32,281 nucleotides of DNA from Hyphococcus sp. (GCA_013002535.1 JABDJK010000015.1:1-32281); one strand, 5' to 3'. Shown: positions 1 through 7,531, counted from the stretch's first letter. Notes: generated by a model from the sequence alone, not told the origin. Program-made: numbers and translations.

Positions 1-893
1 CGCCATCCATACGCATAGGGCGCCGGGCTGCCATCGGGGTCTGCAGGCGGCGTCCACATTTTCTCTCGCAACTTCGGCGATAAAATTCTGCCATCATCAA
101 GAGCGATCGAATATTTCGCGAGATCAAGAACGCTCGCAATTAAGCCGGAACTCGCATTCAACTCCGGATTGGGCAAAGGCGACGGCGCAAGGCCGTCATT
201 GTCTTCCGGCGCGTGACGAAAAGGCGGCGCCAAATGCGTCAACGCCTTGCCTCGGTCCGGATGTCGCCACCCCGCGGCGACGCCTTTCAGCTTAGCTGGT
301 TTCAGAACGTATCGGTCCATCCATTCGCGAAACGATCGATCAGTGTTCTCCTCGACCCAATTCGACAACCGGCCGAAGACAATCGGATTATAAAAGAACC
401 CGGTTCCCGGCTCGCCCTGAACCTGGTGCTGCAGTACGTGGCGCAGGCTTATCGGCCCATCGCAATTTATTTTTCTGACTTCGCGGCCATCGTCGAGGAC
501 GCCGCCGCCGAAAAATGTCGCACCGCTCGTCAGCCATTCACAACGCCGACCCCAGTCGCTGAGCGTCGTAAAATCACTATTCAGATCAATTTCACCGCCA
601 GCCTCCATCGCCAGGAGCGTGGCGCCAGTGAATGTTTTGGAAATAGAGGCGACGAGGTAAGTCGTCTCCGGCGTTGTTGGCTCTTCACCATCATGGTCTT
701 GCCAGCCCATGGCTTTGGTGAATACAATTTCGCCGTCTTTTACGATCGCCACCGAAAAACTGAGGATTAGGTTTTCTTTGCGATACTCTTCGAGAAATGT
801 GCTGAAAATTTCCAGCTTGCGATCGAATTGATCGGCGTATGCCGGCGCACCGAAAATGAAAAGCGCGCAGACGGCGCCAATTAATCGCGTCAC
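1..893 (-). CDS. Beta-lactamase-family serine hydrolase (C-terminus cut by window edge)
   Basis: Reads on the minus strand from a GTG at 893 to the window edge without a stop, about 297 codons. The GTG has an AGGAG ribosome site 7 bases upstream. The N-terminus is a signal peptide (hydrophobic VCALFIFGAPAYA, likely cut after AYA), so the enzyme should be periplasmic. The class C beta-lactamase/penicillin-binding fold is shown by the nucleophile motif SxxK (VASISKTF, about residue 83), a GTGFFYNP stretch near the usual YxN position, an ASSGLIASVLDLAKY segment typical of this family, and YAYGW near the cut end. Families with this fold include class C beta-lactamases, D-aminopeptidases and esterases; substrate cannot be told. 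The KTG-type C-terminal motif would lie beyond the window. It is followed upstream (46 bp) by the TerB-like gene on the same strand. Confidence 0.85.
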   Translation of the reverse strand, partial: MTRLIGAVCALFIFGAPAYADQFDRKLEIFSTFLEEYRKENLILSFSVAIVKDGEIVFTKAMGWQDHDGEEPTTPETTYLVASISKTFTGATLLAMEAGGEIDLNSDFTTLSDWGRRCEWLTSGATFFGGGVLDDGREVRKINCDGPISLRHVLQHQVQGEPGTGFFYNPIVFGRLSNWVEENTDRSFREWMDRYVLKPAKLKGVAAGWRHPDRGKALTHLAPPFRHAPEDNDGLAPSPLPNPELNASSGLIASVLDLAKYSIALDDGRILSPKLREKMWTPPADPDGSPAPYAYGW

Positions 894-939
894 TAAATTC
901 TCCTCTTGCCTGACGAGACGAGAAGCACGGGCAGCGACG

Positions 940-1374
940 TTAACTCACCCCATCAACCGTCATGTGGCGGGCGCGGGCGGCGTGTTCGATCGCTTGCGCG
1001 CCGGCGTCAGAAATTTTCAGCGCATCGCGGATGAGTTCGAGCACGCGTATTTCCGTCGGGTCAAGATTTTCATCGGCGGTGATCACATCAACCGCAGCCG
1101 CGTAGGCGGTCTCGCCAAGGTGATCGGGCAGCGCCTGGGCTGCGGCTTCCAGCACTTTATGGAGGCCGCCGTCAGACGCCATTAGACGACCGCAAGCTTC
1201 CGACGTTTCAACAAGGTCGTTCTCATCAGCGTCGGAAAACATCGGGAACGACCGCACGACACGGCCAATGGTGCGCAACTCACCGTCAGTGATTTTTCCG
1301 TCAGAGGCGGAGCTCATCACCATGAGATAGATGATCGCTTCCTGCGGGGTGAGTTTGGCGACGGCCTCGGCCAT
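940..1374 (-). CDS. TerB-like (tellurite-resistance family) small cytosolic protein
   Basis: A 144-aa protein starting MAEAVAKLTPQEA at 1374, preceded by GGAG about 10 bases upstream. The reading frame stays open upstream to 1683, but that part crosses a strong terminator hairpin and does not look coding, so the 1374 start is preferred. The sequence is all-helical and acidic, with the TerB-type pattern of paired Asp-rich turns (MSSASDGKITDGEL near the start, ITADENLDPTEI near residue 110) spaced by helices, as in the TerB/DjlA N-terminal fold that can bind metal. No transmembrane segment or other domain is present. Despite the family name there is no ter operon nearby, so tellurite resistance should not be assumed; a role in envelope or metal stress is only a family-level guess. 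Confidence 0.75.
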   Translation of the reverse strand: MAEAVAKLTPQEAIIYLMVMSSASDGKITDGELRTIGRVVRSFPMFSDADENDLVETSEACGRLMASDGGLHKVLEAAAQALPDHLGETAYAAAVDVITADENLDPTEIRVLELIRDALKISDAGAQAIEHAARARHMTVDGVS

Positions 1375-2152
1375 GAATTTGCGCTCCTGATTTTTGTTGT
1401 TGCAGCGCAACCTAGTCGCCGAAGCGAATATCGGCAAGGTGGCTGGAAATAGAGGCCGCCATTCGCATTTTTGTGCAAGTTCTTTCCCTCCCTTGGAAAG
1501 GGAGGGGAAATATTTCAAAATGCGGAGGGCATTCCCGAGAATCGAACAGCCAAAACCAAAAAAGGTGCAGCCGAAGCTGCACCCTTTCCGTTCGCTCTCG
1601 CGACCATCGAAGAACACCCCAATCCAGTGAGAATTCAGATGTTTTCCGATGCGACCGTTAAACACGTTCATTGCTGACCGCATTTTCCGCCGCTAGATCT
1701 TTCGGGCGCGAAGCATAACGTTGACTGCCGTCATCGTCATCGGTCCCGCGTCCTTGAGACCCGCCTCGTCTCTTGCCCGAATGGCTTGCGCCATCCTGGC
1801 CTTTGACGCCGCGCACCGGTTTACAGCTTGACCCGCTGTTCACGGTGATGCCGGGTCCTTTCCCCTGTCGCATTTTCATGCGCCAGTTTCCGGGCCGGAC
1901 CGTTCAGGTCCGTCAGATGTTCGGAAAACTACCTTTGCCTTCCGCCGCCGATTAACGTCTGAACGTCGTTTCCGGCTAAACATCCCTTCGTTCATCTCGT
2001 CCGACACGCCGCTAGGCAAATACGACACATCGTCTGTAGAGCTGCGAAGGATGGTCAGAGTACCAACTTTTTCGGGGCTGGCGAATCATTCTTTTCCACA
2101 ATCTTTCGAGAGTGCGAATGTGGAAAAATTCAGCGAGTGATTCAGGCGCTTA
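1375..2152. other. 780-bp spacer with hairpins and possible coding remnants
   Basis: No convincing intact gene. It holds a G/C-rich hairpin (CCCTCCCTT at 1486-1494 pairing with AAGGGAGGG at 1498-1506), a strong minus-strand terminator at 1553-1583, and on the minus strand between about 2085 and 1680 several short open stretches in different frames that each look protein-like, for example ones containing LTDLNGPARKLAHENATGE and MAQAIRARDEAGLKDAG. Their frames are interrupted by stops, which would fit a decayed gene, but the parent family was not recognised. An untranslated RNA ending at the terminator is the other possibility; I found no RNase P, tmRNA, SRP or 6S hallmark. Confidence 0.4.
1553..1583 (-). 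terminator. Rho-independent terminator (minus strand)
   Basis: Perfect 8-bp stem GGTGCAGC/GCTGCACC (1564-1571 with 1576-1583) closed by a TTCG tetraloop when read on the minus strand, followed by TTTTTTGGTTTT. The T-run lies only on the minus-strand side. It sits about 180 bp upstream of the TerB-like start, so it ends a transcript coming from 1590-2150, where no firm gene is seen. Confidence 0.8.
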
Positions 2153-2815
2153 TCAGGTTTTACCGAATATTGCGGAAAAGTTGTTCGCCGGCATCGCAAT
2201 ACAATCTTCCAACTGTATGCGATTTTTCTGCGCCAAGGGAACAATTTCCTGCTCCAGGTCGCGCACGCCCCAGCGCTCGTCGCGGGATTTCAGGTCTGCA
2301 TCGAACGCCTCATTAGAGGGCGCAGTGTGTTCGCCGTCGCGACGAAACGGGCCATAGAGAAAAAGCTTGCCGCCGCGCTCCAAAAGCCTGTCGGCGCCGC
2401 GCATTAGGCCGATAACGGCCTCAATCGGCGCAATGTGGATCATATTGATGGCAATGATCGCATCATAAGGCGCCTGTTCTTCGACGCCCCAATTATTGAT
2501 CATCACATCGATGTGGTGGGGACCGGTGAGATTTTCGAGACCGGCCTCCTCAATGCGCGAGGCGATTGAAGCGCGCGCTTTTTCATCCGGGTCGCCGGTG
2601 TAGATGTGAAGTTCAGGAAACGCCCGCGCCAGATGCACCGCATGCTCACCGGTGCCCCCGGCGACTTCCAATGCTGTTCCTGCAGTCGGCATCGATTTGG
2701 AGAATGCGTCGCGGATCGGATCGCGATTGCGTTGCGCCGACGGCGAATTCATCCGGGCGCCAATATTGGTGCGGATCTCGAGGGCGAGTTCTTTTTCAGA
2801 TTTTTCGTTTGCCAT
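2153..2815 (-). CDS. DUF938 family SAM-dependent methyltransferase-like protein
   Basis: A 220-aa protein. The hallmark of the DUF938 family is the N-terminal SPSAQRNRDPI segment (about residues 24-34), followed by the class I methyltransferase glycine motif EVAGGTGEHAVHLA (about 50-63), an acidic strand end (YTGDPDEKA) and AINMIHIAP as motif IV. The C-terminus closes with NNFSAIFGK, also usual in this family. Substrate is unknown for the family. The gene begins 12 bp after the stop of the radical SAM gene, so the two are almost certainly co-transcribed. No strong Shine-Dalgarno site precedes the ATG at 2815, consistent with translational readthrough from the upstream gene. Confidence 0.85.
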   Translation of the reverse strand: MANEKSEKELALEIRTNIGARMNSPSAQRNRDPIRDAFSKSMPTAGTALEVAGGTGEHAVHLARAFPELHIYTGDPDEKARASIASRIEEAGLENLTGPHHIDVMINNWGVEEQAPYDAIIAINMIHIAPIEAVIGLMRGADRLLERGGKLFLYGPFRRDGEHTAPSNEAFDADLKSRDERWGVRDLEQEIVPLAQKNRIQLEDCIAMPANNFSAIFGKT

Positions 2816-2827
2816 ATAAGGCGGGTT

Positions 2828-3784
2828 TTAGCCTGAACAGGACGCGCCGCCAAGGACGCAAAACTTCGCACAATGAGGGTGGTTCAGCGAAACGGGGCCG
2901 GCGGCCTCTTTCAGGGTCGCGCCCATCTCAAATTGCCGGTCATAGGGAATGAGCGTACACGAGGCGAGTGACGGCGTCTCACCCTTGCGCTTGATCAGCA
3001 TTCGCGAGGTGGCGCACATCATGTCGCCGGCGGAAACGCCAAGTATGCCCCAACAGCTTTCCGTGATTTCGGGAACGTCAGCACGCTCATCCATTTCCGG
3101 AAAAATAACGAGGGCGCCCGGGTCATGGGCGTCGACCGGCAGGTCGTGCTTGGCGAACAATTCGCCATATCCTTTTCTAATATCTTCGTCCGTTTCGGCG
3201 TCAAAGTTCCGGCCGGCGATGGTGAGGGCGAAGCCGTTTTGCGCCAGCCACTTGGCGCCGGCGACGCCCGCCTCGAAACTCCCTGCTCCACGCTCCTCAT
3301 CATGGCGTTGCCCGGTGTAATGATCGAGACTAACGCGGAAATTAAGCCGCGCAATTTCAGAGGCGCCAAATGCCTTGAGGCCATCAATAATTCGTGGGCG
3401 CATCATTGGCCGCATGGCGTTGGTCAGAACCAGAACTCGAAAATCCCGCGCCAGCGCATCGGCGAGGATTTCCAGAATATCTGGGTTCATAAACGGCTCA
3501 CCGCCGGTGATCCCGATTTCCGCAGCGCCAATCTCGCGCGCCTCATCCAGATAGGGGCGCACCTCTGCGGCGGTCAGATAGGCCAGTCGGTCATTGGTCG
3601 GGGAGCTTTCAATATAACAATGGGCGCATTCGACATTGCAAAGCGTGCCAGTGTTTAGCCACAGCGATTCAAGGTGATCAAAGGCAACGACCGCGCGGTT
3701 CTCGCCCGTCGCGGTAACGTCCCTATTCCGAAATTTCTGTGCCGTACGGGCCTTCGCCGCACGCGCCAGATCAAAAGCCGACAT
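2828..3784 (-). CDS. Radical SAM protein with C-terminal cysteine cluster
   Basis: 318 aa from the ATG at 3784 (the frame stays open 26 codons further to 3862, but that extension is Arg/Gly-rich and crosses the spacer). The radical SAM cluster motif CxxxCxxC is present (CNVECAHCY, Cys49/53/56), with the GGEP motif (GITGGEPFMNPD) about 40 residues later, which binds SAM. The C-terminal third has further cysteines (ESCWG, MMCATS, SLASCTLIP, then CAKFCVLGGASC at the end), suggesting an auxiliary iron-sulfur cluster as in SPASM-like enzymes. The substrate is unknown; no precursor-peptide gene was found beside it. It lies directly upstream of the DUF938 methyltransferase, so both may modify one substrate. 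Confidence 0.85.
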   Translation of the reverse strand: MSAFDLARAAKARTAQKFRNRDVTATGENRAVVAFDHLESLWLNTGTLCNVECAHCYIESSPTNDRLAYLTAAEVRPYLDEAREIGAAEIGITGGEPFMNPDILEILADALARDFRVLVLTNAMRPMMRPRIIDGLKAFGASEIARLNFRVSLDHYTGQRHDEERGAGSFEAGVAGAKWLAQNGFALTIAGRNFDAETDEDIRKGYGELFAKHDLPVDAHDPGALVIFPEMDERADVPEITESCWGILGVSAGDMMCATSRMLIKRKGETPSLASCTLIPYDRQFEMGATLKEAAGPVSLNHPHCAKFCVLGGASCSG

Positions 3785-3823
3785 TGGTCCCCGTCGCTCT
3801 ACTCGTCCGCAACACCATGCGCG

Positions 3824-3853
3824 AAAACGCCCGCCGGCGGCAACCGGCGGGCG
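3824..3853 (-). terminator. Terminator after the SYLF gene
   Basis: Perfect 10-bp inverted repeat CGCCCGCCGG (3828-3837) with CCGGCGGGCG (3844-3853), 6-base loop, followed on the minus strand by TTTTCGC. It lies 43 bp past the stop of the SYLF gene and before the radical SAM gene, separating the two transcripts. Confidence 0.75.
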
Positions 3854-3895
3854 CATCAACAATGCTTCAATTTACCGTTACGGAGCGCGCAAAAC

Positions 3896-4732
3896 TTAGT
3901 CGTCAATCGGCGCTAATGGCGCGCCTTCAACAGCTCCCTCGGAATATACTGCATCATCCTCATAGACCCGCTCGCTAACAGGCTCGCCTGTTACCGGATC
4001 AATCGCGACGGGCTGCACCGGCGCGATCATCGCCGGGGCAGCGCCCGGATCATCACGGTGAGCAAGCGCCCAGACAGCGTTCTGCAATACAGCCGATTGC
4101 GGCCGCGCCGCGATTTCGCGATAGATGATGTCCGCCGGGCTGACGTCGGCGCCAAAATATTCGCGGTTCCAGCTGTGGCGCGCCTTCAGGACGGCGCCCT
4201 CAATCGAAACGCCGCCATAAAGCCCGCGCGAGCGCGCGAAGGCGAGAACGTCAACGGTTTGTGCTTTTGCGCCGGCGCCAATCGGGCCCGCCGCAAGGGT
4301 CAAGTCGGCGCCAAGTTTTACCGAGCTCGACAACAGCTGCTCCATGCCTCGTTTGGTCATAACCAGCAGCACGATCTCGGACGCCTCCCCACCGGCCTGC
4401 AGGCCGAAGGAAAATGATCCGATCGTGAAAAATGTCGGTTCCGACCATGACCCGTCTTCATTGCGCGCGAGCATCACCGCGTTGCCGCCGGAGGCGCCGA
4501 AAATAAAGCCACCGCGCAAGCTCCGCGGAATAATCACCATGGCGTGGGCGCTGTCCGCCGTATTCCAAAGCGGCTCGAACGCCGAATCGTTCGCAAAATA
4601 CGCGACCGTATCCGCCGCCTTGTTGACAAGCTTTTCGGCTTTTTCGCGCTTTGACTTCGCCGCCGCAGGCGTCGTCGCGAGGCTGACGGCGATCAGCGCC
4701 GCGCCCAAAATTCCTATTAGCCGTTTTAACAC
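3896..4732 (-). CDS. Exported SYLF-domain (Ysc84-like) lipid-binding protein
   Basis: 278 aa from a GTG at 4732, chosen because a strong AAAGGAGG site ends 6 bases upstream; an ATG at 4762 would place that site inside the gene. The N-terminus is a signal peptide (LKRLIGILGAALIAVSLATT, cut after PAAA). The rest is a SYLF domain: an N-terminal helix (REKAEKLVNKAADTV), then the conserved AMVIIPRSLRGGFIFGASGG segment, GSFSFGLQAGGEASEIVLLVM, and LAFARSRGLYGGVSIEG. SYLF domains bind phospholipids; bacterial exported members are of unclear role in the envelope. A Pro/Ala/Val-rich, acidic tail of about 60 residues follows the domain. Single-gene transcript with its own terminator. Confidence 0.88.
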   Translation of the reverse strand: MLKRLIGILGAALIAVSLATTPAAAKSKREKAEKLVNKAADTVAYFANDSAFEPLWNTADSAHAMVIIPRSLRGGFIFGASGGNAVMLARNEDGSWSEPTFFTIGSFSFGLQAGGEASEIVLLVMTKRGMEQLLSSSVKLGADLTLAAGPIGAGAKAQTVDVLAFARSRGLYGGVSIEGAVLKARHSWNREYFGADVSPADIIYREIAARPQSAVLQNAVWALAHRDDPGAAPAMIAPVQPVAIDPVTGEPVSERVYEDDAVYSEGAVEGAPLAPIDD

Positions 4733-4924
4733 AATCGGCCTCCTTTCATCGCCGAACGCCAATCAAGCTGCGCCCGGACCGTTCCTCATAAAACTGTTCG
4801 CACCGGCCGAAATATGGCGAAACCGGTCACGCTCCATGAATTCTTGGTGAGATTTGCCCGCCGCGTCGAGACCTTTTCGGCGCCGAACCGGGAGAAATCG
4901 ACGAATTGTCGTGAATTTCCCGGT

Positions 4925-5098
4925 TTAAGCGAATCGACGCCCGCGATCTCCGCCTAAAAGCCGATTGGCGCGGATCGTTGAAAGGCCGATTTGCATTGCT
5001 GACGTGATCATCCACAAAGCGTACGCAATGGCAAATGGCGCCAACGCGTCAATAGCAGAAATAAATGGAGCGCGTTGTGTTTCAGTTTCCTGCGACAT
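4925..5098 (-). CDS. Possible 57-aa single-helix membrane protein
   Basis: Short open frame from an ATG at 5098 to TAA at 4925: MSQETETQRAPFISAIDALA, then a hydrophobic stretch (PFAIAYALWMITSAMQIGL, residues 21-39), then a basic tail ending GRRFA. A polar head, one membrane helix and an Arg-rich tail make biological sense, but no clear Shine-Dalgarno precedes the start and I cannot place it in a family. It lies in an otherwise gene-free, AT-rich stretch between the SYLF gene and a pseudogene. Confidence 0.35.
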   Translation of the reverse strand: MSQETETQRAPFISAIDALAPFAIAYALWMITSAMQIGLSTIRANRLLGGDRGRRFA

Positions 5099-5148
5099 CC
5101 AATAATCTGGATTTTACTGCGCAAAAGCCGGTGTGATTCTTTTTGCAT

Positions 5149-5451
5149 TTATTTGCAATGCTGTCGGTCACGCATACCCGCCGTCATCGCAACAATCAGA
5201 TCAAACTCATCGATTAAATTTATGAACTGAACGCCGGCGCCTTGCGCTGAAGCGCTGTAATTGGTTTTGTCGCCGGATTTCAAATCGGCATTCCACCAAC
5301 CATAGCTTTGATTTGAATTATCTTTGCCGCCGCAAAAGATGTCATCATCACCATTATAAAGAACCCTGCTGGTTGCTTTGGTGATATACGTCTTCGGAAT
5401 CAACTGTTCGCCATTTCACTTGCCTTTGTTCATGGATTGGTCAAAGGCGAA
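5149..5451 (-). pseudogene. C-terminal remnant of a second serine hydrolase
   Basis: The minus strand encodes the tail of a beta-lactamase-fold hydrolase: MNKGK, an in-frame TGA at 5416-5418, then NGEQLIPKTYI, followed by YGWWNADL and GAGVQFINLIDEFDLIVAMT. In intact relatives the MLNGGxWNGxQLIP block has a Trp where the TGA stands, so this reads as a TGG-to-TGA nonsense change. Upstream a TAA at 5452-5454 breaks the frame and nothing resembling the SxxK half of the gene is found up to 5702. The fragment therefore lacks catalytic residues. It belongs to the same fold class as the gene at 1-893 but is not obviously a copy of it. Confidence 0.65.
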
Positions 5452-5702
5452 TTACGCACGGAGCGGCGGAGTTTAAGCTATATTCGACTAATCAAGAAAA
5501 ATTTGTGAACGGATGATCAGCCGTCGCGATCACCACGGGGCGATAAGATTGCAATGAAATTGCGATAAGAAAAATCCGGACCGGCCAACGCAAAAAGGCT
5601 AGCAATTTTAAGGCTGCAAGGACAAACATTTAAGCCCGATTTGTACCATAAATCAGCCCTGTCGAGCGCCCAATTCAGGGTGATTTCATCCGCAGTTGCA
5701 CG
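5452..5702. other. AT-rich spacer, no gene seen
   Basis: Between the hydrolase remnant and the end of gloB. Lower GC than the surroundings and stops in all frames. No RNA gene or strong terminator was recognised. It may contain the decayed front half of the pseudogene beyond recognition. Confidence 0.5.
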
Positions 5703-6470
5703 TTAAAAATTGTCTTTTCTTATGCGAATTTCGGCGAAGACTTCGACTTCGTCGCCACCGGGCATGCCAACGGCGCGTTGAACGCTGGGCTGGCCCGCGC
5801 GCAGGAAAGGATTGGTCGCAAGCTCGCGGGAGAGCTTAGTCGGCACCGTCGGCGTGTTCTCGCCGCGCAATTTTTTGACTTCCTCAATCCGCGCCGCCAA
5901 TGCAACATTTTCTGGATCAACGGTGGCGGCGAAGGCGGCGTTTGCGGCCGTATATTCGTGGGCGCAGTAAAGCATCGTCTCCGGCGGCATGGCGGTGATC
6001 TTCGACAGCGACGACACCATCTGCGCCGGCGTTCCTTCAAACAGACGCCCACAGCCCATGGCGAAGATCGTATCGCCGACAAACGCGGCGCCGTCATCGG
6101 CAAAATGATAAACAATATGCCCGCTCGTATGCCCCGGCGTATCGAGCACGGTCGATTTGGCCTCGCCGAGCATCACGACATCGCCGTCCGCGACTTTGCG
6201 GTCGATGCCGGGAATGCGCTCCGCCTCCCCGGCCGGGCCGACGATCTCACAATTCCACTGTTCCTTCAGCGCCAGATTGCCGCCCGCGTGATCGGGGTGC
6301 CAGTGCGTGTTAAAGATATAGTCAAGGCGCCATCCCGCATCTTCCAGCGTCTTATTGATCGCGCTGACTTCTGGCGTGTCGATCGCTGCGACCATGCCGC
6401 TCGCCTTGTCGCGGATCAAAAAGCCGTAATTGTCGGAGAGGCACGGAAACTGACGAATTTCAATTGGCAT
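5703..6470 (-). CDS. gloB: Hydroxyacylglutathione hydrolase (glyoxalase II)
   Basis: 255 aa, the usual length of the family. It hydrolyses S-D-lactoylglutathione to D-lactate and glutathione, the second step of methylglyoxal detoxification, in the cytosol. The metallo-beta-lactamase zinc motif THWHPDH is at residues 55-61; further metal ligands lie in DTPGHTSGH (about 109-117) and FVGDTIFAMGCGRLFEGT; the glyoxalase II signature CAHEYTAAN follows. The C-terminal domain has the glutathione-binding TNPFLR segment (A-TNPFLRAGQP). It starts at 6470 and is divergent from a methyltransferase gene, with a 133-bp shared promoter region, an arrangement seen in several alphaproteobacteria. Confidence 0.95.
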   Translation of the reverse strand: MPIEIRQFPCLSDNYGFLIRDKASGMVAAIDTPEVSAINKTLEDAGWRLDYIFNTHWHPDHAGGNLALKEQWNCEIVGPAGEAERIPGIDRKVADGDVVMLGEAKSTVLDTPGHTSGHIVYHFADDGAAFVGDTIFAMGCGRLFEGTPAQMVSSLSKITAMPPETMLYCAHEYTAANAAFAATVDPENVALAARIEEVKKLRGENTPTVPTKLSRELATNPFLRAGQPSVQRAVGMPGGDEVEVFAEIRIRKDNF

Positions 6471-6493
6471 GAGACGCGAGGCATCCTCTGATA

Positions 6494-6522
6494 AATTTAT
6501 TTCAAACGCGTTTCACCGTTAA
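6494..6522 (-). promoter_or_regulatory. Predicted gloB promoter
   Basis: On the minus strand: -35 TTAACG (6522-6517), exactly 17 bp, then -10 TAAATT (6499-6494), followed by the gloB start at 6470. The spacer contains the perfect palindrome AAACGCGTTT (6504-6513). Prediction by eye against the TTGACN/TATAAT pattern. Confidence 0.45.
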
Positions 6523-6535
6523 GAAAAAACGCGTT
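6504..6535. promoter_or_regulatory. Twin AACGCGTT palindromes, candidate operator
   Basis: Two copies of the 8-bp palindrome AACGCGTT, at 6505-6512 and 6528-6535, centres 23 bp apart, one in the spacer of each of the two divergent promoters. The symmetry suggests one regulator acting on gloB and the methyltransferase together; the protein is unknown. Confidence 0.4.
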
Positions 6536-6540
6536 ATTGT
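6512..6540 (+). promoter_or_regulatory. Predicted promoter of the methyltransferase gene
   Basis: -35 TTCACC (6512-6517), 17 bp, -10 TATTGT (6535-6540), 64 bp before the ATG at 6604. Its -35 box abuts the -35 box of the divergent gloB promoter, so polymerase binding would be mutually exclusive. Confidence 0.4.
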
Positions 6541-6603
6541 TCGTCTAGCTTAGCGGACGCGGCGCCCCCATGCAAAAACTGCCGCGAGCGAACTGGAAAT
6601 TGA

Positions 6604-7353
6604 ATGCGCACCGACATTCTCGATTATTACAATTTCTATCAAACGCCGCTGGGCCGTATGACCGAGCGGTTTGTCGGCGCACAATTGCGCGACGCCTGGG
6701 GCGACGGCGCAAATTTGTCCATCGCGGGATTCGGCTACCCCAACCCCTATCTGGAACTGTTCAACGCGGCGCGGCGGCGGATATCTTTGTCGCCGGGCGC
6801 CCAAGGCGTCATCCGCTGGCCGAACGGCGCGGACAATTGCGCTTGCCTCACCCATGAATACGAATGGCCCCTACCCGACGCTTCGCTCGATCGCGTCCTG
6901 TTAATTCACGGGCTTGAAGAATCTTCCGCGCCGGAAAAACTCCTGCGCGAGATCTGGCGCGTTCTCGCCGACGACGGCCTGTTGATCGTTGTCGCCTCGC
7001 ACCGCCGGGGCCTCTGGTCGATGATCGACACGACGCCCCTCGCCGCGGGGCGTCCCTATTTGCGCGGTCAGCTGAATGGACTGTTGCAGGCGTCGATGTT
7101 TCGCGCGCGAGAAAAATCAGCGGCGTTGTTCTTTCCGCCGGTGCGGATGAATTTGCTCCTTCGCGCGGCGCCGTCATGGGAGCGCGCCGGCGCGCGCATC
7201 TGGCCGTCGCTCTCCGGCGTTATCATGATAGAAGCCGAAAAGGACATGATGGCGCCCGTCGGCCTCGTCCGCCAACGGGGCGTGCGCGACTTAAAACCGG
7301 CGATCGCCGCGCCAAGGCCAGCCACGAGGGCGGGACGGGTTCGGTCGCAATAG
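6604..7353 (+). CDS. Class I SAM-dependent methyltransferase (gloB-linked)
   Basis: 249 aa. The fold is a degenerate class I methyltransferase: motif I is replaced by LSIAGFGYPNPYLELF, motif III region by ANL-type strand, and the best-conserved part is WPLPDASLDRVLLIHGLEES (motif IV, about residues 85-107) followed by LREIWRVLADDGLLIVVASH (motif V/VI), which resembles the ubiquinone/menaquinone-type methyltransferases. The middle contains GLWSMIDTTPLAAGRPYLRGQL, typical of the orthologous alphaproteobacterial group found beside gloB. The substrate is unknown. The C-terminal tail (about 30 residues, Arg/Pro/Ala-rich) is likely disordered and runs up to an intergenic repeat that starts right after the stop. 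Confidence 0.8.
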   Translation: MRTDILDYYNFYQTPLGRMTERFVGAQLRDAWGDGANLSIAGFGYPNPYLELFNAARRRISLSPGAQGVIRWPNGADNCACLTHEYEWPLPDASLDRVLLIHGLEESSAPEKLLREIWRVLADDGLLIVVASHRRGLWSMIDTTPLAAGRPYLRGQLNGLLQASMFRAREKSAALFFPPVRMNLLLRAAPSWERAGARIWPSLSGVIMIEAEKDMMAPVGLVRQRGVRDLKPAIAAPRPATRAGRVRSQ

Positions 7354-7506
7354 CCCCCTCGGTCGCCTTCGGCGACACCTCCCCCGAAAACCGGGGAGGA
7401 CGGCTCTTGAATGAAATTTAAGTGAAACGATAAGACGTTTCCCTTCTTCCCCAATTTATGGGGGAAGTGTCAGCCTGGACGTGTTCCGGGGTGACGAAGG
7501 GGACCG
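7354..7506. repeat. Inverted pair of GC-rich palindromic elements (REPIN-like pair 1)
   Basis: Forward copy 7354-7399: CCCCCTCGGTC, a GTCGCC/GGCGAC stem, then ACCTCCCCC...GGGGAGG. Inverted copy about 7444-7506: its reverse complement reads CCCCTTCGTC, stem-loop, GACACTTCCCCC...GGGGAAG. The same pair recurs at 16820-16912, 23076-23206 and 29024-29169. Located directly after the methyltransferase stop. Confidence 0.75.
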
Positions 7507-7531
7507 GTCGGGAATTAAAAATACTGCCTCG

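Noticed and set aside
1375-1683. 103-codon N-terminal extension of the TerB-like protein
   Set aside because: It would read through a strong terminator and a palindromic repeat; the start at 1374 has a ribosome site and matches the family.
1658-1879. 73-codon Gly/Asp-rich minus-strand frame
   Set aside because: Low-complexity composition, no ribosome site, and a different overlapping frame looks equally coding; kept only as possible debris.
1564-2100. RNase P RNA, tmRNA, SRP RNA or 6S RNA before the terminator
   Set aside because: None of the conserved sequence blocks of these RNAs was found on either strand.
3785-3862. 26-codon upstream extension of the radical SAM gene
   Set aside because: Arg/Gly-rich, poorly protein-like and crosses towards the terminator of the preceding gene.
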